Below are positions 1-11,094 of a stretch of 64,000 bases of DNA, one piece after another; positions within the stretch are counted from its first letter, which is position 1, and the number at the start of each line of letters is the position of its first letter. The position numbers and the translations under genes were made by a program. Source of the DNA: Colletotrichum lupini (taxonomy: Eukaryota; Ascomycota; Sordariomycetes; Glomerellales; Glomerellaceae). The DNA lies in the NCBI RefSeq assembly GCF_023278565.1, contig NC_064680.1, positions 4,774,001 through 4,838,000 of the forward strand, given 5' to 3'. The notes under the pieces are model-generated. The model ran no database searches. It was not told where the DNA came from and saw only the letters and a list, made by a program, of their open reading frames with translations.

Positions 1-429
1 ATAAATACACAGAGCCTACGTAGATTTAAGTTTAAATTACGTAATAAGCTTAACTTTAACTAAGAAATCGTCGTTAATATTTTCTATTTAAATAGTTAGC
101 TAGTACTATATATAATTAACGTAGCTATATCTTTCTAAGTAGGGTAATTCCTCTAAGATTTATAAATAAAAATAGTATAAGTAGCCTTATAAAAAAGCTA
201 AATTAATATATACTAAGGACCGCTAGATAGTATTAAAACCGATACTAATACTAGTTTTAAATTAGTAAAATTTAAGGATAATATAACGGCCTATAATATA
301 TAACTAAAAGTCGTACCTATTAAAGCGTACTATAGTATTAAAAAAGTAAAAAGGGTATACTAATAATTAAAAAAGGCGTTTAAAATTATTAAAAAAGAAT
401 ATCTAAATTCTATTAATAACAAATACCTC

Positions 430-2660
430 TAAATAGTACTTAAATACTATAACGATACTATAGGGCCTAACGGACTTATACTAACGCTATTAATATTTAC
501 AGTATATTTAAAAACGACCTTAGCCTCGCTACTATTACTAAGTATAAATTAACGAGCCCGAGTAGTTAAAAAAGTAATATGGGCACTGCGCAAAGTAAAT
601 ATAAAAAAATAAGTTAATAAAATAATTACTATATATAATAGGCCTAATATAGGGAATAATCTAAATATACCGCTAAATTTAAATATATAAATATAATATA
701 AAATTACCTAATGATAAACTAGGCTATATAAGTTAATTTCCGTTAACGAGCGCTCTTATATAATTATAAGAGATTATAACTAACTACTCGAAATATTAAT
801 TATAGTAATTAAACCGTACTATATAAATCCTAACGAAGTAATTTCTAACCTATAAAAGAAAAAAGAGCTAGGGAAAACTATATAACCCGTAGCAAAGGTA
901 TAAAAAGTTATCCTTAATAAAATCGTTATAATAATATTAATAAACGATAAAAAAAAAGAAATTACTAAAAGGGTACTAATACTACTAGTAAGACGTCGTA
1001 AAAAACCATAATAGCAAGCCCTAATATAGCAATTTATTACTAATAATAAAGTAATTAATACTTTTTATATAGTAAAAAAAAAAGCCGATTTCGAGCTAGT
1101 AGTTAAATTACGTAAAAAAGGTATAATTATAACTACTAAAAAGCCGTATAAGGGATTAGATCTTATTAAAATAAATACTCTTTATAATTAAGGGGTCTAT
1201 TGATTTATCTTATACGACCTAGAAAAATATATAAACCTCCGCATATTTAAATTATAAATAGTTCGTAAAATTAAAAAGAAAAGAATACCCTAGCCGTATA
1301 AAAAGTCTAAATACGTAATTTAGGAGTACGGTAACGTTAAAAAAGCGACGCTACTTATATAATCGCTTACTATATAGCGCTATAACTAATAATTAATAAT
1401 AGTACTAATAATATTGCTATAAAAAAAAGAATACGAGATTTAGAACTATAATATTACCTAGGCCTATACCTAATTAGCTACAGAGCTTATAAGGAAAATC
1501 CTAGCCTATTTACTAAAAAAAATAGCTAGTAAATACTTAAAAAGTACGATTATTAAAGTACTTAAGCTACTATATAAGCTCGCAAAATTAAGCACTTATT
1601 AATAAGCTACTTACTACGATTTTTATATTAATTAACTATTAATAGTTACCTCTACGTATAACCCGTACTTATTAATCGCAAAGTATAAAAGTAACTAATT
1701 TAAAATCGTTAGAATATAAACTAATAATATATTAAGCTTATCTAATATTAATTTTATAAAAAAAGAAAATAAAAAGCTTTAAAAAGCGGGCTTCGTAATA
1801 AAACTAAAAAAGGTCCTTATAATAAATACCCCCCTAGTATTTAATAATAAGATTTTTATAATTAAGAAAAAAACCGTCGTCTTTTAATAAAAAGAATAGG
1901 GTAAGAAAATTAACTTCGTTAATCTAAATATAATTAATATTAAAAAGCGGTATAGGGCTAAGCTCGCGCGAGGGGTATATATTATAAGTATTTATTAGCT
2001 TAAAACGACTTTTAATTACGCTAGGGTAGCGTAAGTTATAAATCTAATTAAATAAGATATTAAAATACTTAATAAGTAGCTTAAATAGTAATAAACGAAT
2101 CTCGATCGAAGTCTTATTTACTACCTAATTAACTTTATAATTAGTAAGCTCTACGTTTTTATTAATAAGTTATTTATAAATAATAACGACCTTACTTCGT
2201 AATTAGGGTATATTATTATCCTAATTAATAAGAGTATAAATAAGAGTAAATTTATTATATATAATAATATAATCTATTATTCGTTAACTAAAAGTAAGTA
2301 AGTAATAAGAAGTATATTAGCGTTAGAGGTCTATAGTATAGTTAATAATATTAACCTCTCTTACGTAATTTTAATAACGCTAAGGAAGATTACTAATTAA
2401 ATTAGCCTTTTACTTATTCTAACGGTTGTTTATATTAATTCCTACTCGCTATATAAATACTTTATTAAATTAAGAACGATAAAAGAAAAGAGGCTTATAA
2501 TTAATATTATAGCCCTTAAGTAATTATATAAAAGGCATAAGATACTTAAGATCCGTTAGATTAATAATAAAAATAACTTTATAAACGCTTTTATAAAAGT
2601 AGTACTAAATAAGGGATTAAAATAATTCGTAAGTAGTAAAAAAGTTATTATATAAATAAA
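430..2660 (+). pseudogene. Degenerate copia pol (integrase, RT, RNase H)
   Basis: Residual motifs seen by translation: an integrase-side NDT-x-GPNGL-like segment near 450-490; in the RT, a DITQAYTQ-like segment near 1450-1475 (its Gln codons are now TAG/TAA), an ILAYL-x-KEIASKY-like stretch near 1498-1545, a VKPLYG-like stretch near 1565, and TSTYNPYLLIA near 1649-1680 followed by a TDD-like active-site remnant near 1720. Downstream, a KKRYRAKLARGAYI-like start and VINP-x-KQD segment near 1950-2060 match the copia RNase H end. Most differences from a living copy are C-to-T or G-to-A, as RIP predicts. Confidence 0.8.
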
Positions 2661-2683
2661 GGGATAGGTTATATAAAAAGAGT

Positions 2684-2706
2684 AAAGAAAAGGGGGAAAA
2701 GGAGAC
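2684..2706 (+). other. Polypurine tract of the copia element
   Basis: An uninterrupted purine run with GGGGG directly after the RNase H remnant, where an LTR retrotransposon has its plus-strand primer. It supports the reading that the next roughly 280 bp are the 3' LTR. Purine runs of this kind lack CA and so survive RIP. Confidence 0.6.
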
Positions 2707-2990
2707 GACTTAATAAACGGGCCCGAGGTTAAATTATACCTCTAACTATAATAGTTAAATTAATAAAAAAAAAAGTTAGTATTAAATTAAAAATCTAATT
2801 TAACCGCGGTATTTAGCCGACTACGTAGGGGCTAATTAGGGGCCCTATTTATAATTATTATAACTAGCTTAACTTATAATTAGAACCTCTTTTTTATACT
2901 TACTACGTAAATATTTATATAGTTTAATTAATCTCTTCGTTAACTATAGTTCGAACCAACTACCTTGTAATAAGGATACTAATAGAAACT
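2707..2990 (+). repeat. Probable 3' LTR, RIP-mutated
   Basis: AT-rich stretch between the polypurine tract and the sharp return to normal composition at about 3000. No second LTR is in the window, so it cannot be confirmed by comparison; the ends are approximate. Confidence 0.4.
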
Positions 2991-4007
2991 AATAACCTTA
3001 TCGATGTCTTCAGATCGATATTACCTTCTACTATTTCGAATCCGTGTGCGTGATCTGTTGCAAACTATCTTCCTCAAAAGCCACCGAGATCTAATACTCG
3101 CCGAGGGGCGGTGTGTGAACCTACTTATGATGTGGTCATAATCAATTGAAATTTGAATCCTTAGACTGCAAGAGAGTTGTCACGCAGTATTGATACAGAG
3201 TGTCTGGCGAATGGGTCCTGTCATTTGCTCGTCTTCGTCTTGATGTGAGCTTGATGAATGGTGTTGTTTTCTTCTCTCTTAATCAGAGATCAGCTAAATT
3301 GAATGAATCTCGCGCCTAGATCTGAGGTAGACTGAGTCTCTGACTTCACAATTCGTTGACTTCTCAGGATGCGCCTACATGAGAGCTTCACCGACATTTA
3401 CGCGACTGCAAGGCAATGACCGCATTATTTCATACAAGACCCAGATCATCCATCTCTGTGTTTCACTCCGTCTTCACTCATCTTGAAACCCTTGAGTCAT
3501 CAATGTTGTAGACAGGACACGGTGAGTATCCGTACTCGAGTGTGCCCCTCCTTTCTCGGAAATCTACCACCAGCTTTAGTAATGGGGCCTCAAGTACCAT
3601 TTCCGTCCGGATAGCGGCCAAGGGGACCAATTTTGGACTCTTTAGGCGGGGTCCTATGCGGGGATGCCCCGCTGATAGAGCACCGGTTGTCATCCGCAGT
3701 GCTTCCGCACTGGCTCACTCTTCGGTTGGCGGCGGCCCAGCTGTCGAGTCACCACTGGGGCGATTTGCAGCTTAGCAGGTGCTCTGATAACGCCAGCTAC
3801 CTTCCTTACCTTAGGTGAACCCGGTGCCGACTGCGGACAGCTTGTCTCGTTGCCTCGTGCTCTCTCTCTCTCGCAGTTTCACACAACTCTTCTTCTTTCT
3901 GACTCTTTCGTTGTTTGACATGCTTGCTTCGTAAGGAAGCTTTCCCGTACAGCTTATTCAACCAATCCTTCCAGTCATAGATCGCACAAATCCTAGAAAC
4001 CGACAAA
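2991..4007. other. Intergenic, no gene recognised
   Basis: Normal-composition DNA between the retroelement and the first gene. No open frame with recognisable protein features. A CT-rich stretch at about 3840-3905, common in fungal promoters, precedes the inositol-monophosphatase start. Confidence 0.5.
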
Positions 4008-5316
4008 ATGGCCGACATCAGCGACGCCGAGCTCCGCGAAATCTACGACTTTGCCGTCCAATTGGGCAAAGAGGCGGGAGAGATGCTCATGACGGCAGCC
4101 AGGTCAAGATGGGGATCCGGAGGAGAGACGCAGGCATTCACGGAAAAGGATAACTCGGTCGATTTGGTGACCAAGACAGACACAGGTCCGTTTACGTTGA
4201 CTCTGCATTTGCCCATGGCCCAATGCTCGTTGAGGCAACTTGCCTCTTGCTGACAGCACGGTTGCCCACTGCTAGAAGTCGAAGCTTTCATCCACTCGTC
4301 CGTCGCAAAGAAGTATCCCACCCACAAGTGAGTTGACTCACCCTTGAGCTTCGACTTTGCAATGTCTCGAACAGTCCGGTACTGATCAGGGTGCAGCTTT
4401 CTCGGCGAAGAGACATATTCGGCCGGCGCATCGCGTGATTACCTCGTCGACGAACGGCCGACGTGGATCGTCGATCCCCTCGATGGCACCGTTAACTTCA
4501 CCCATCTATTCCCAATGTTCTGCGTCTCCATCGGTTTCGCCATCAAGGGGAAGCCCGTCATTGGCGTCATCAACGCCCCCTTCTTGAACCAAACTTTCTC
4601 GTCGCTCAAGGGCCATGGTGCATGGATGAACGAGACACAGAGGCTGCCGCTTGTTCTGAACCCGCTGCCCGCCAACGCGCCCAGCGGCTGCGTCTTCTCC
4701 TGTGAGTGGGGTAAGGACCGTCGAGACACCCCAGATGGCAACATGCACCGCAAGGTCGAGAGCTTTATGAATATGGCTGCTGAGCGCAAGGGACGAGGTG
4801 GTAAGGGTGGTATGGTGCATGGCATGAGGAGCTTGGGAAGGTGAGTTCGATCAAGTCTGTTGCGTGAAGTGCCCTAGGTGGGCGCGCTTGCTGACGATAT
4901 AGTGCTACCCTGGATCTGGCATACACAGCAATGGGATCATTCGACATTTGGTGGGAGGGCGGATGCTGGGAATGGTGAGCTAACCCGACTATCACAGACT
5001 CCACAAGTCATGGAAACTGATGTCACTGCTTTAGGGACGTTGCTGCGGGCTTTGCGATTCTCGAAGAGGCCGGTGGTCTCGTGACAATAGCCAACCCTCC
5101 CGAAGACACGAGCGTTGTTCCGGAAGCGAAGCTCGGAGGCAGACTGTACCTCGCCATTCGGTTCGTCGAGCCCTCGGACGATACTAGACATTGCTGACAT
5201 TACACAGCCCCGCAGGATCGACCGAGACCGAGACGGCACGACAGGCACAGGAGAGAGTGGTGCGGGAGACGTGGAAACGAGTGAGAACATTGGACTACTC
5301 AAGACCCGGCGCGTAG
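4008..5316 (+). CDS. Inositol monophosphatase family protein (QutG-like)
   Basis: Mg2+-dependent phosphatase of the inositol monophosphatase fold, probably cytosolic. Six exons: 4008-4185, 4276-4327, 4397-4840, 4903-4974, 5035-5160 and 5208-5316, all with GT-AG introns; spliced length 326 aa, close to fungal QutG/IMPase proteins. Metal-binding residues are present: GEE (about 80-82), WIVDPLDGT-x-NF (about 100-111) and the second motif WDVAAG (about 249-254) after a LDLAYTAMGSFD segment. The start is the first ATG of the conserved frame, preceded by ACAAA. It faces maleylacetate reductase tail-to-tail across 59 bp. In Aspergillus, QutG belongs to the quinate gene cluster, but its reaction there is not settled; here general inositol phosphatase activity is equally possible. 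Confidence 0.9.
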
Positions 5317-5375
5317 ACGATATAAATATCAGAAGCAAAAGGAAGACAAATAGAAGGAATCCAATCTAACCCGAT

Positions 5376-6533
5376 TCAAAGATCAGTCTTTGCCTGCTCC
5401 CCTGCCCACGCTCTACGGATGATTTCACGTATCGCAGCTTTCTCCAGAGGACGGGGGTTCCAGTATGGCTCATCGGATGCAACGTCAGCAACACGATCAA
5501 TATCTTTCTCCTGCATACCAATCTCCTTGAGGCCCGTGGGTATATTCAATATTCGAAGTAACTGATTCAGACCGGCTACTATACCCGCAGTGGAGTTCTC
5601 AGTACTCTGCGCAAGTGCGGAGGAGAGCTTGGTTATAGTGGCCTCGGGAAAGGCGTGAGCGTTGAACGCCATACTATGGGGCAGGAAGATGGAGTGTGTC
5701 TCGGCGTGAGGGAGGTTCAGAGTGCCGCCGGCCGCGTGAGCCAGCTTATGCTGCAGGGCAATACCGGTTGCTGCTGCCAACAAGCCAGCCAAGAATGCGC
5801 CGTACAGAGCCGAGGTGCGTGCCTCAACCGAGAAAGGGTCTGACACGAGTACGGGTAGGGCGCTTGACAGTGCCCTGATGGACTCTAGAGCAAAATGGTC
5901 CGTCAGCGGGCTAGCTTGGCGGGAGTACAATGCTTCCACTGGATCATACGTCAGTTCCAACTTGAGGTTGACACTTGGTGTAAGTGGCCTACAGGAGTGT
6001 GCCATGGCGTTGAGACCACTCGGACCGCTGACTTTGACCGGCAGATCCATGGTCAGGCTGACGTCGTAGATGACTACCTTGGGTAAGATCTTGTGGTCCG
6101 TTGTTGACGTCTTCTTGCCATCTTTTGTCTCTCCAATGATGGGTGTCATCTCGGAGCCTGAGTAGGTTGTCGGAATAGCCACTTGGGGCATGTTGGTGCG
6201 AAGAGCGATTGCCTTCCCTAGACCGACGGCACTGCCGCCTCCGACTGATACGAGAACATCGCGGCCCTGTGCTCGGTCAACCGCGGGACCGATGATATCG
6301 CTCGGGTTATGGACAATGGCAGTGTCGAGGATATCAGAGTCTGAGAATCCCCCTTCTCTCAAGTTATCCTGAATCGTTTTGGCCAGAGAAGTCCGAGACG
6401 GGGAGCAGATGATGAGAGGTTTTGAAAGTTTGCGGGACTTGAGTTCGCTGAGTAATTCATTGGCAGTGCCCAGTCCGAACAAGACCTTGGGGGTGGTAAT
6501 GCCAAAGACGAAGGGATTAATAGCGTCGTCCAT
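5376..6533 (-). CDS. Maleylacetate reductase (iron-type alcohol dehydrogenase family)
   Basis: Reduces maleylacetate to 3-oxoadipate with NAD(P)H, the last step before the 3-oxoadipate pathway in hydroxyquinol and resorcinol breakdown. The frame is open for 385 codons, but a 54-bp in-frame intron lies at 5939-5992 (GT start, CTGAC branch site, CAG end). Removing it turns an odd 18-residue insert into the continuous family motif NAMAHSLEALYS and gives 367 aa, the usual length. Cofactor-loop GGGS is at about 98-101 and TTYSGSEMTP at about 122-131; the LPHAETHSI region is near the C-terminal third. The neighbouring QutG-like gene is convergent. The exact substrate is inferred from family resemblance; other iron-type dehydrogenases are possible. 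Confidence 0.87.
   Translation of the reverse strand: MDDAINPFVFGITTPKVLFGLGTANELLSELKSRKLSKPLIICSPSRTSLAKTIQDNLREGGFSDSDILDTAIVHNPSDIIGPAVDRAQGRDVLVSVGGGSAVGLGKAIALRTNMPQVAIPTTYSGSEMTPIIGETKDGKKTSTTDHKILPKVVIYDVSLTMDLPVKVSGPSGLNAMAHSCRPLTPSVNLKLELTYDPVEALYSRQASPLTDHFALESIRALSSALPVLVSDPFSVEARTSALYGAFLAGLLAAATGIALQHKLAHAAGGTLNLPHAETHSIFLPHSMAFNAHAFPEATITKLSSALAQSTENSTAGIVAGLNQLLRILNIPTGLKEIGMQEKDIDRVADVASDEPYWNPRPLEKAAIREIIRRAWAGEQAKTDL
5939..5992 (-). other. In-frame 54-bp intron of maleylacetate reductase
   Basis: Minus-strand GTAGGC donor, CTGAC branch site about 13 nt before a CCAG acceptor, length divisible by three and no stop, so an ORF caller would translate it. Splicing restores the conserved AHSLEALYS stretch. 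Confidence 0.85.
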
Positions 6534-6993
6534 GGCATACGGCGGCTACTTAATCAGTGCCTGTGTTTAAAGAAATGATTCCTGGTGAAGGTTGGGAAGG
6601 AAGACCTAAGCGCATTTATGCAGAAAGCTTGCCGTTTATTCTGTCAGTTGTTTGTCATCGGCGGGGAGCGGGGTCCGACCGCTGCGGAGGTCACTCAAAG
6701 TCCCGGGCCCGGCGTTGAAGGTCGGCAATCGACAGATAGGCCGGAGGGAGGACGGAACTATCTCGTCAAACGTCTCCAAGCCCTCCAGCCATTGCGGTTT
6801 GAGTCGTCACTGCCGCAAGGACATGCTCGGTCCTTTTCTACTCTCGGTGGTTGGGTGTCCAGAGAGATCTATGCCTCTCGGGGAAGTCACGGCTTCGTCA
6901 AGAGGCAACAAAATTGAATGTGTTCCATTAGCGGCTCATCCTTTACTACAGTTGGCACTGGAGGGTATCATTAAATAGATGGAAGATATCAAA
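6534..6993. other. Intergenic, promoter side of maleylacetate reductase
   Basis: 460 bp between the reductase start and the JIP5 stop, both on the minus strand. It must hold the reductase promoter and the JIP5 terminator. No gene or clear site seen. Confidence 0.5.
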
Positions 6994-8351
6994 CTAGTCC
7001 AAACCGTCAAAGCCTAGAATGCCGTGTGCACCCATGGGACCAAGCTTATCGGCTCCCGTGTTCTGGCGCTTGTTTCGCGGCTTTGAGTCGTCGTCACTGT
7101 CGCTATCATCGTCGCTGTCACTGTCTGCTCGACGCTTACCAGTGGTATCGTCATCGTCATCGCCGCCGCTCTCGCTATCCTCGTCACTGCCTTCGGCCTC
7201 ACCCTGAAGCTCCGACAGCTCCTCCCACACCTTCACCGTCTTACCGCCGGCTGTTATCAGGCGGTTTTGAGAGTCGAATGCAACGGAAATGACACCTTCA
7301 ACGTCATCGTGTCGGAGATTCAGGGACTTGTCGACTTCCCTGGTGACCAAGTCAACCACCCGGAGGCTTCCGTCACCGAGGCCGACGACGAGCTTCTTCC
7401 CCAGCCCGAGCTCTTCAGGAACCAATGCCAGTGCGTCCAGACTCTCGCCGCCGCTCTTTCCGCCGTCAACAATGATGCGCTCTTGTTGATCATCCCATGC
7501 ACCCTTGTCCCAGACCGTGACTACTCCGGAACCGGAGCCGACGGCGACAATACCGTTGTTTCTATTATTCTTGGGGCCGAGACCGGGGACGTAGGCAGCA
7601 GATAGAAGCTCGTCTTCTTGGTCGTCGGAGCGGACAAGAACACCCCTGCGCACATCTGTCACAGCGAGCGTCGTGCCGCCGATAGACACCCATTGCTTGG
7701 AGAAGCCAGAGGTGCTCTCGGCGGATGGAGGCAGCGGGACGATGGCAGAGACGTAGTCGGAGTGAGGGAAGTGTGTCTGCGCAGGCTTAGCCGAGGGGAC
7801 GCCGTCTCGCAGATCAAAGATGTGCATTGCTCCGGAGTCGCAGCCGAGAAGGAGGCTTTGAGGGCTCAGGACGTGCATGAGAGTCGGAGCGTCGATCTGC
7901 TTGTTCGAGGAGGGAATGATGACTTTGGAGATGACCTTGCCAGTCGTGGGGGAGAAATGCTTGATCAAGCCATCGGTACCGGCGGAGTAGAGGGCTAGCG
8001 ATTCCAAAAAAACACAAGTCAGCCACGGTTTCGGGAGGGGAGTCCAGTGATGTCTGCAGCGCATTAGGAGCATAGCTACTTACCAGAACCATCGTGGCTG
8101 TAGGCCAGGGCTCTACAGCTTCCCTTGTGACGCCTTGTACGCCAGACGCTATCGATGGCCCCCCGACCGGTCGATGTTATACTCGTATCTGGGTCATCGG
8201 ATGCTTCAGATTCGTTGTCGCCCGAGGAAGGGAGGCGGAAGGTTTCAACATGGCCGGTAGACAAGCCAACGGTCAGTAGCGGCTCGGTAGGATGGAGGAC
8301 CTGGGTGAAGACCTCAGCGGAGAGGGGGAGGGTGCAGAGGTTCTCAAACAT
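6994..8351 (-). CDS. JIP5: WD-repeat protein JIP5 (ribosome biogenesis)
   Basis: Homologue of yeast Jip5 / human WDR55, a nucleolar WD40 protein needed for making the large ribosomal subunit. Two exons: 8351-8084 and 7994-6994, joined across an 89-bp GTAAGT...CTAG intron; 422 aa. The N-terminus ([20 protein letters not shown]) and repeated blades such as [53 protein letters not shown] and [16 protein letters not shown] form the propeller. The C-terminal tail from about residue 350 is a run of Asp, Glu and Ser followed by basic residues, as in other fungal JIP5 proteins. The protein ends in GILGFDGLD. The first ATG of the conserved frame is used. Confidence 0.92.
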
Positions 8352-9697
8352 GATTGCTGCATCAATTGAGCAGGAGAATCTCTGTTGAAGAAACCAGCTG
8401 TGGCAATGTGAGAAGGAGGCCGTGGGAAAAAAAAACCAAGTCGAGGCGGGTTATAGGTCAAAGCAGGAAGAAGGCTGAGTGACTTAGACACGCGCAGGCG
8501 GGATGAATTTTTCGAGGTGAAGGACTCGCCGAAGGTTAGGGGACCCCACCAGAGCTCTCACCGAAGCCCAGATACGGCACTAGGCTGCTTCTGGTCAAGG
8601 TGAAGGACGGGCCGGGGGAGGACCTGGTCGACATGCACTTGGATGTACTGTAGGTATCCGTCCTCCGTACTCCGTACAAAGTCTGGAAGCCACAAAACGC
8701 AGAATACCCGAGCGTTCGGTTTCATGTCTCTTTGTTGAATGTTGCCGATTCCGCACAAACAAGGGACTGTATCGATGGGAACTTGGAATACCTACCTTGA
8801 GCTTTCCAGGTTCGTCCCTCTGCATCAAAGTTACATTCAAGCTCTATGGTTACGTTTCCTTCGCTGCAACACTCCAGCCGGGCAGTCGGTCATTGCCCCG
8901 CGTGAACCGGCGACTTCAAAATTGTCCCACCGGCAGAGTTGTCAATTGACCTAGAGCAGACACCTCGGGCGCGGATACAATGAGGATTGTTGACACGTAT
9001 TGTACTCCAATTGCTGTACCTCTTTTCGGTTTTGAGAACACTTACTTTGCTTGAGGTTTCCGGCATTGGGATGAGTAATACCGAGTCCCTCATTTTCCTT
9101 GGGATGTACCTTATCTTACCTACGTAAGGTAAGTACCTAACGTATTCTGTTCCATTGTCTTCAAGATGCCTTGCACTGGGTTGAGATATTCCCGAATATT
9201 CGTATCTGTCCGCCTTGGAAGCAACGTCTCGTTGCCTTAAGGTTAATTGCTGCGGGGTCCCCCCCCCCGGCAAGCAGTTGCGCCAATGCCGCCAAACACC
9301 ACGGGAGCACCGTCTTGAGGTGAGGTACCTCCATTCCATTGCCCGGTAGGTAGGAAACTGAGGTACCTACTAAAGGTAAGGTACCTTGGGGCGCATCCGC
9401 CACAGCGGGGTTCCTGCACCGAGAAGATCCCGGCGAAAAGAGGAAGTTGAGGAAACATCGGACACCCGGCAGATGATTCACCTGTTGTGTCTCCTTCCCG
9501 GTCTCTTCTGTGCCGCCCGCCTTTACTTTTAGTCTTTTCCTTTGTTCAAGTCTGCTTTCCGTTTCCTGGCTGTCTCTCCCTGACCTCGTTGCCCTCTTGC
9601 ACCTCTCGCTCCCATTCTTCATCTCCAAGCTCATGCCCGCGCCCTGCGAGAGCTTCCACAACTCGAAGCCATCCTCCCTTACCACGTCGGCACAGAC
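8352..9697. other. Intergenic, divergent promoters of JIP5 and chitinase
   Basis: 1.35 kb between two diverging genes. It holds several copies of short GGTACCT/CCTTACCT-type words (about 9100-9140, 9320-9390) and CTCCGTAC (about 8662-8678), which recur across the first gene island. A CT-rich stretch at about 9490-9630 lies upstream of the chitinase start. No gene recognised. Confidence 0.5.
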
Positions 9698-11094
9698 ATG
9701 AGGCTACTGTTCACCGCTCTGGGCGGTCTGCTCATACTTCTGCAGTCTGCCGCGATGACCTCCGCCCAAGAGACCGCCGGAAAGGCTGCATCAGATCTCA
9801 AATGCGTCATGTATCTCACTGGGTGAGTGAATAGCTTCCGCTAAAGCTCATCACATGGCGGCTTCGGTAGGTAGCTAAGGCAAACGGATATGAACCGCTA
9901 ACCCAAGCCACAGCCAACACCCCAACGTCCCTTCTAGAGAGCTTGTGTCTTACATCACCCACGTGGAACTGGCTTTCATGAACTCGGATACCTTCAATAA
10001 GGACGTGGCCGAGTGGCCCCTCTTCACCACCGTCGACAAGGTCCGCACACAGTTCATGCCTGGCACCAAAGTCATGGTCGCCATTGGCGGTTGGAGCGAC
10101 ACCAAGGGCTTCGACACCGCCGCTCGCACCCCGGAGTCGCGGAGGAAGTGGGCCCAGAATGTTGCCGACATGGTCAAGGCAACAGGTGCAGACGGTATTG
10201 ATATGGATTGGGAATACCCCGGGTGAGCTTCAATCACCCGACTACCTACAATTGCGGCCACTAAGAAGGGCCGCAGCAGAGACATTTACTAAACCCTAGT
10301 CTAGTGGCAACGGCGAGGACTACAAGGTCAAGAACAGCACCAACGAGGAAAAGAAGTGGGAGATAGAGGCATATCCCTTGCTGCTTGAGGAGGTCCGCAG
10401 ACAGCTCCCAAAGGGCAAGCTCATCTCGGCCGCGACTCCGGGTCTCGAGCGCGACATGATTGCCTTCACCAAGGAAACGGTCCCTCGTATTGTCCGCAGC
10501 CTCGACTTTGTCAATGTCATGACGTACGATATGATGAATCGCCGCGATAATGTGACCAAGCATCACACAGGGATGGAACTGTCCAGAATTGCCGTCGACA
10601 ACTACATGGCCAGAGGAGTCCCGGCTCACAAGATCAATCTCGGCTTTGCCTTCTACACCAAGTGGTTCAAGACGACGGATTGTCCAGAGGGGAAGGAGGT
10701 TGGGTGCCCGACACCGCTTATGGAGGATCCCGTTACGGGTGGAGATCTAGGCCAGACAGGAGGCTTCAGCTGGAACGACGGGGTCCAAGAAGATGTAAGG
10801 GCTTCTTTCGAGAGAGCTCAAAAAGAGGGCAAGTATGACAAGGAGGGCGGAGGCTACTACTACCTTGACAGGGCCGAGAAGCGGTTCTGGACATACGATA
10901 CCCCCGACGCGATCCTTCGCAAATTCCCCGCCCTTGTCGACGAAAAGAGACTCGGTGGCGTATTCGCTTGGGGCCTGGGCGAAGACGGCCCCGAGTATAA
11001 CAACCTCAAGGCGGTCAACAAAGGCCTGGCGGAGCGCAGGGGCAGAGGAAGCTTTCCTTGGGGGCCTGGCCCTCACGAGGCTGATGAGCTGTAG
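9698..11094 (+). CDS. Secreted GH18 chitinase
   Basis: Glycoside hydrolase family 18 enzyme that cleaves beta-1,4 bonds in chitin with retention. Three exons: 9698-9822, 9914-10222 and 10305-11094; introns have GTGAGT and GTGAGC donors; 407 aa. A signal peptide covers about residues 1-23 (hydrophobic run LLFTALGGLLILLQ). The substrate-site strand KVMVAIGGWSD is followed by the catalytic DxxDxDxE motif as DGIDMDWE at about 135-142, with Glu142 as acid/base. The later MTYDMM segment is the usual GH18 strand 6, and FAWGLGED near the end fills the Trp position. No chitin-binding module is seen. Likely role: cell-wall remodelling or chitin feeding; which is not shown by the sequence. Confidence 0.93.

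Larger units (their letters stand above)
1..2990 (+). mobile_element. RIP-mutated Ty1/copia-type LTR retrotransposon (3' part)
   Basis: AT-rich block in which CA and TG are nearly absent while CG is kept, the mark of CpA-directed RIP. Reading the plus strand through stops gives a copia Pol in the expected order: integrase C-terminal part (about 440-600), reverse transcriptase (about 1320-1770) and RNase H (about 1930-2660), then a purine tract and an LTR-like stretch next to normal DNA at about 3000. The 5' part lies outside the window. Loss of TG also removes ATG codons and makes many TAA/TAG codons, so no open frame survives. The element is dead. The family call rests on my reading of residual motifs; the exact right end is uncertain. 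Confidence 0.85.

Noticed and set aside
2945..2960. GTTCGAACC, resembling a tRNA T-loop/B box at the edge of the copia block
   Set aside because: Neither strand gives a matching anticodon arm or acceptor stem around it.
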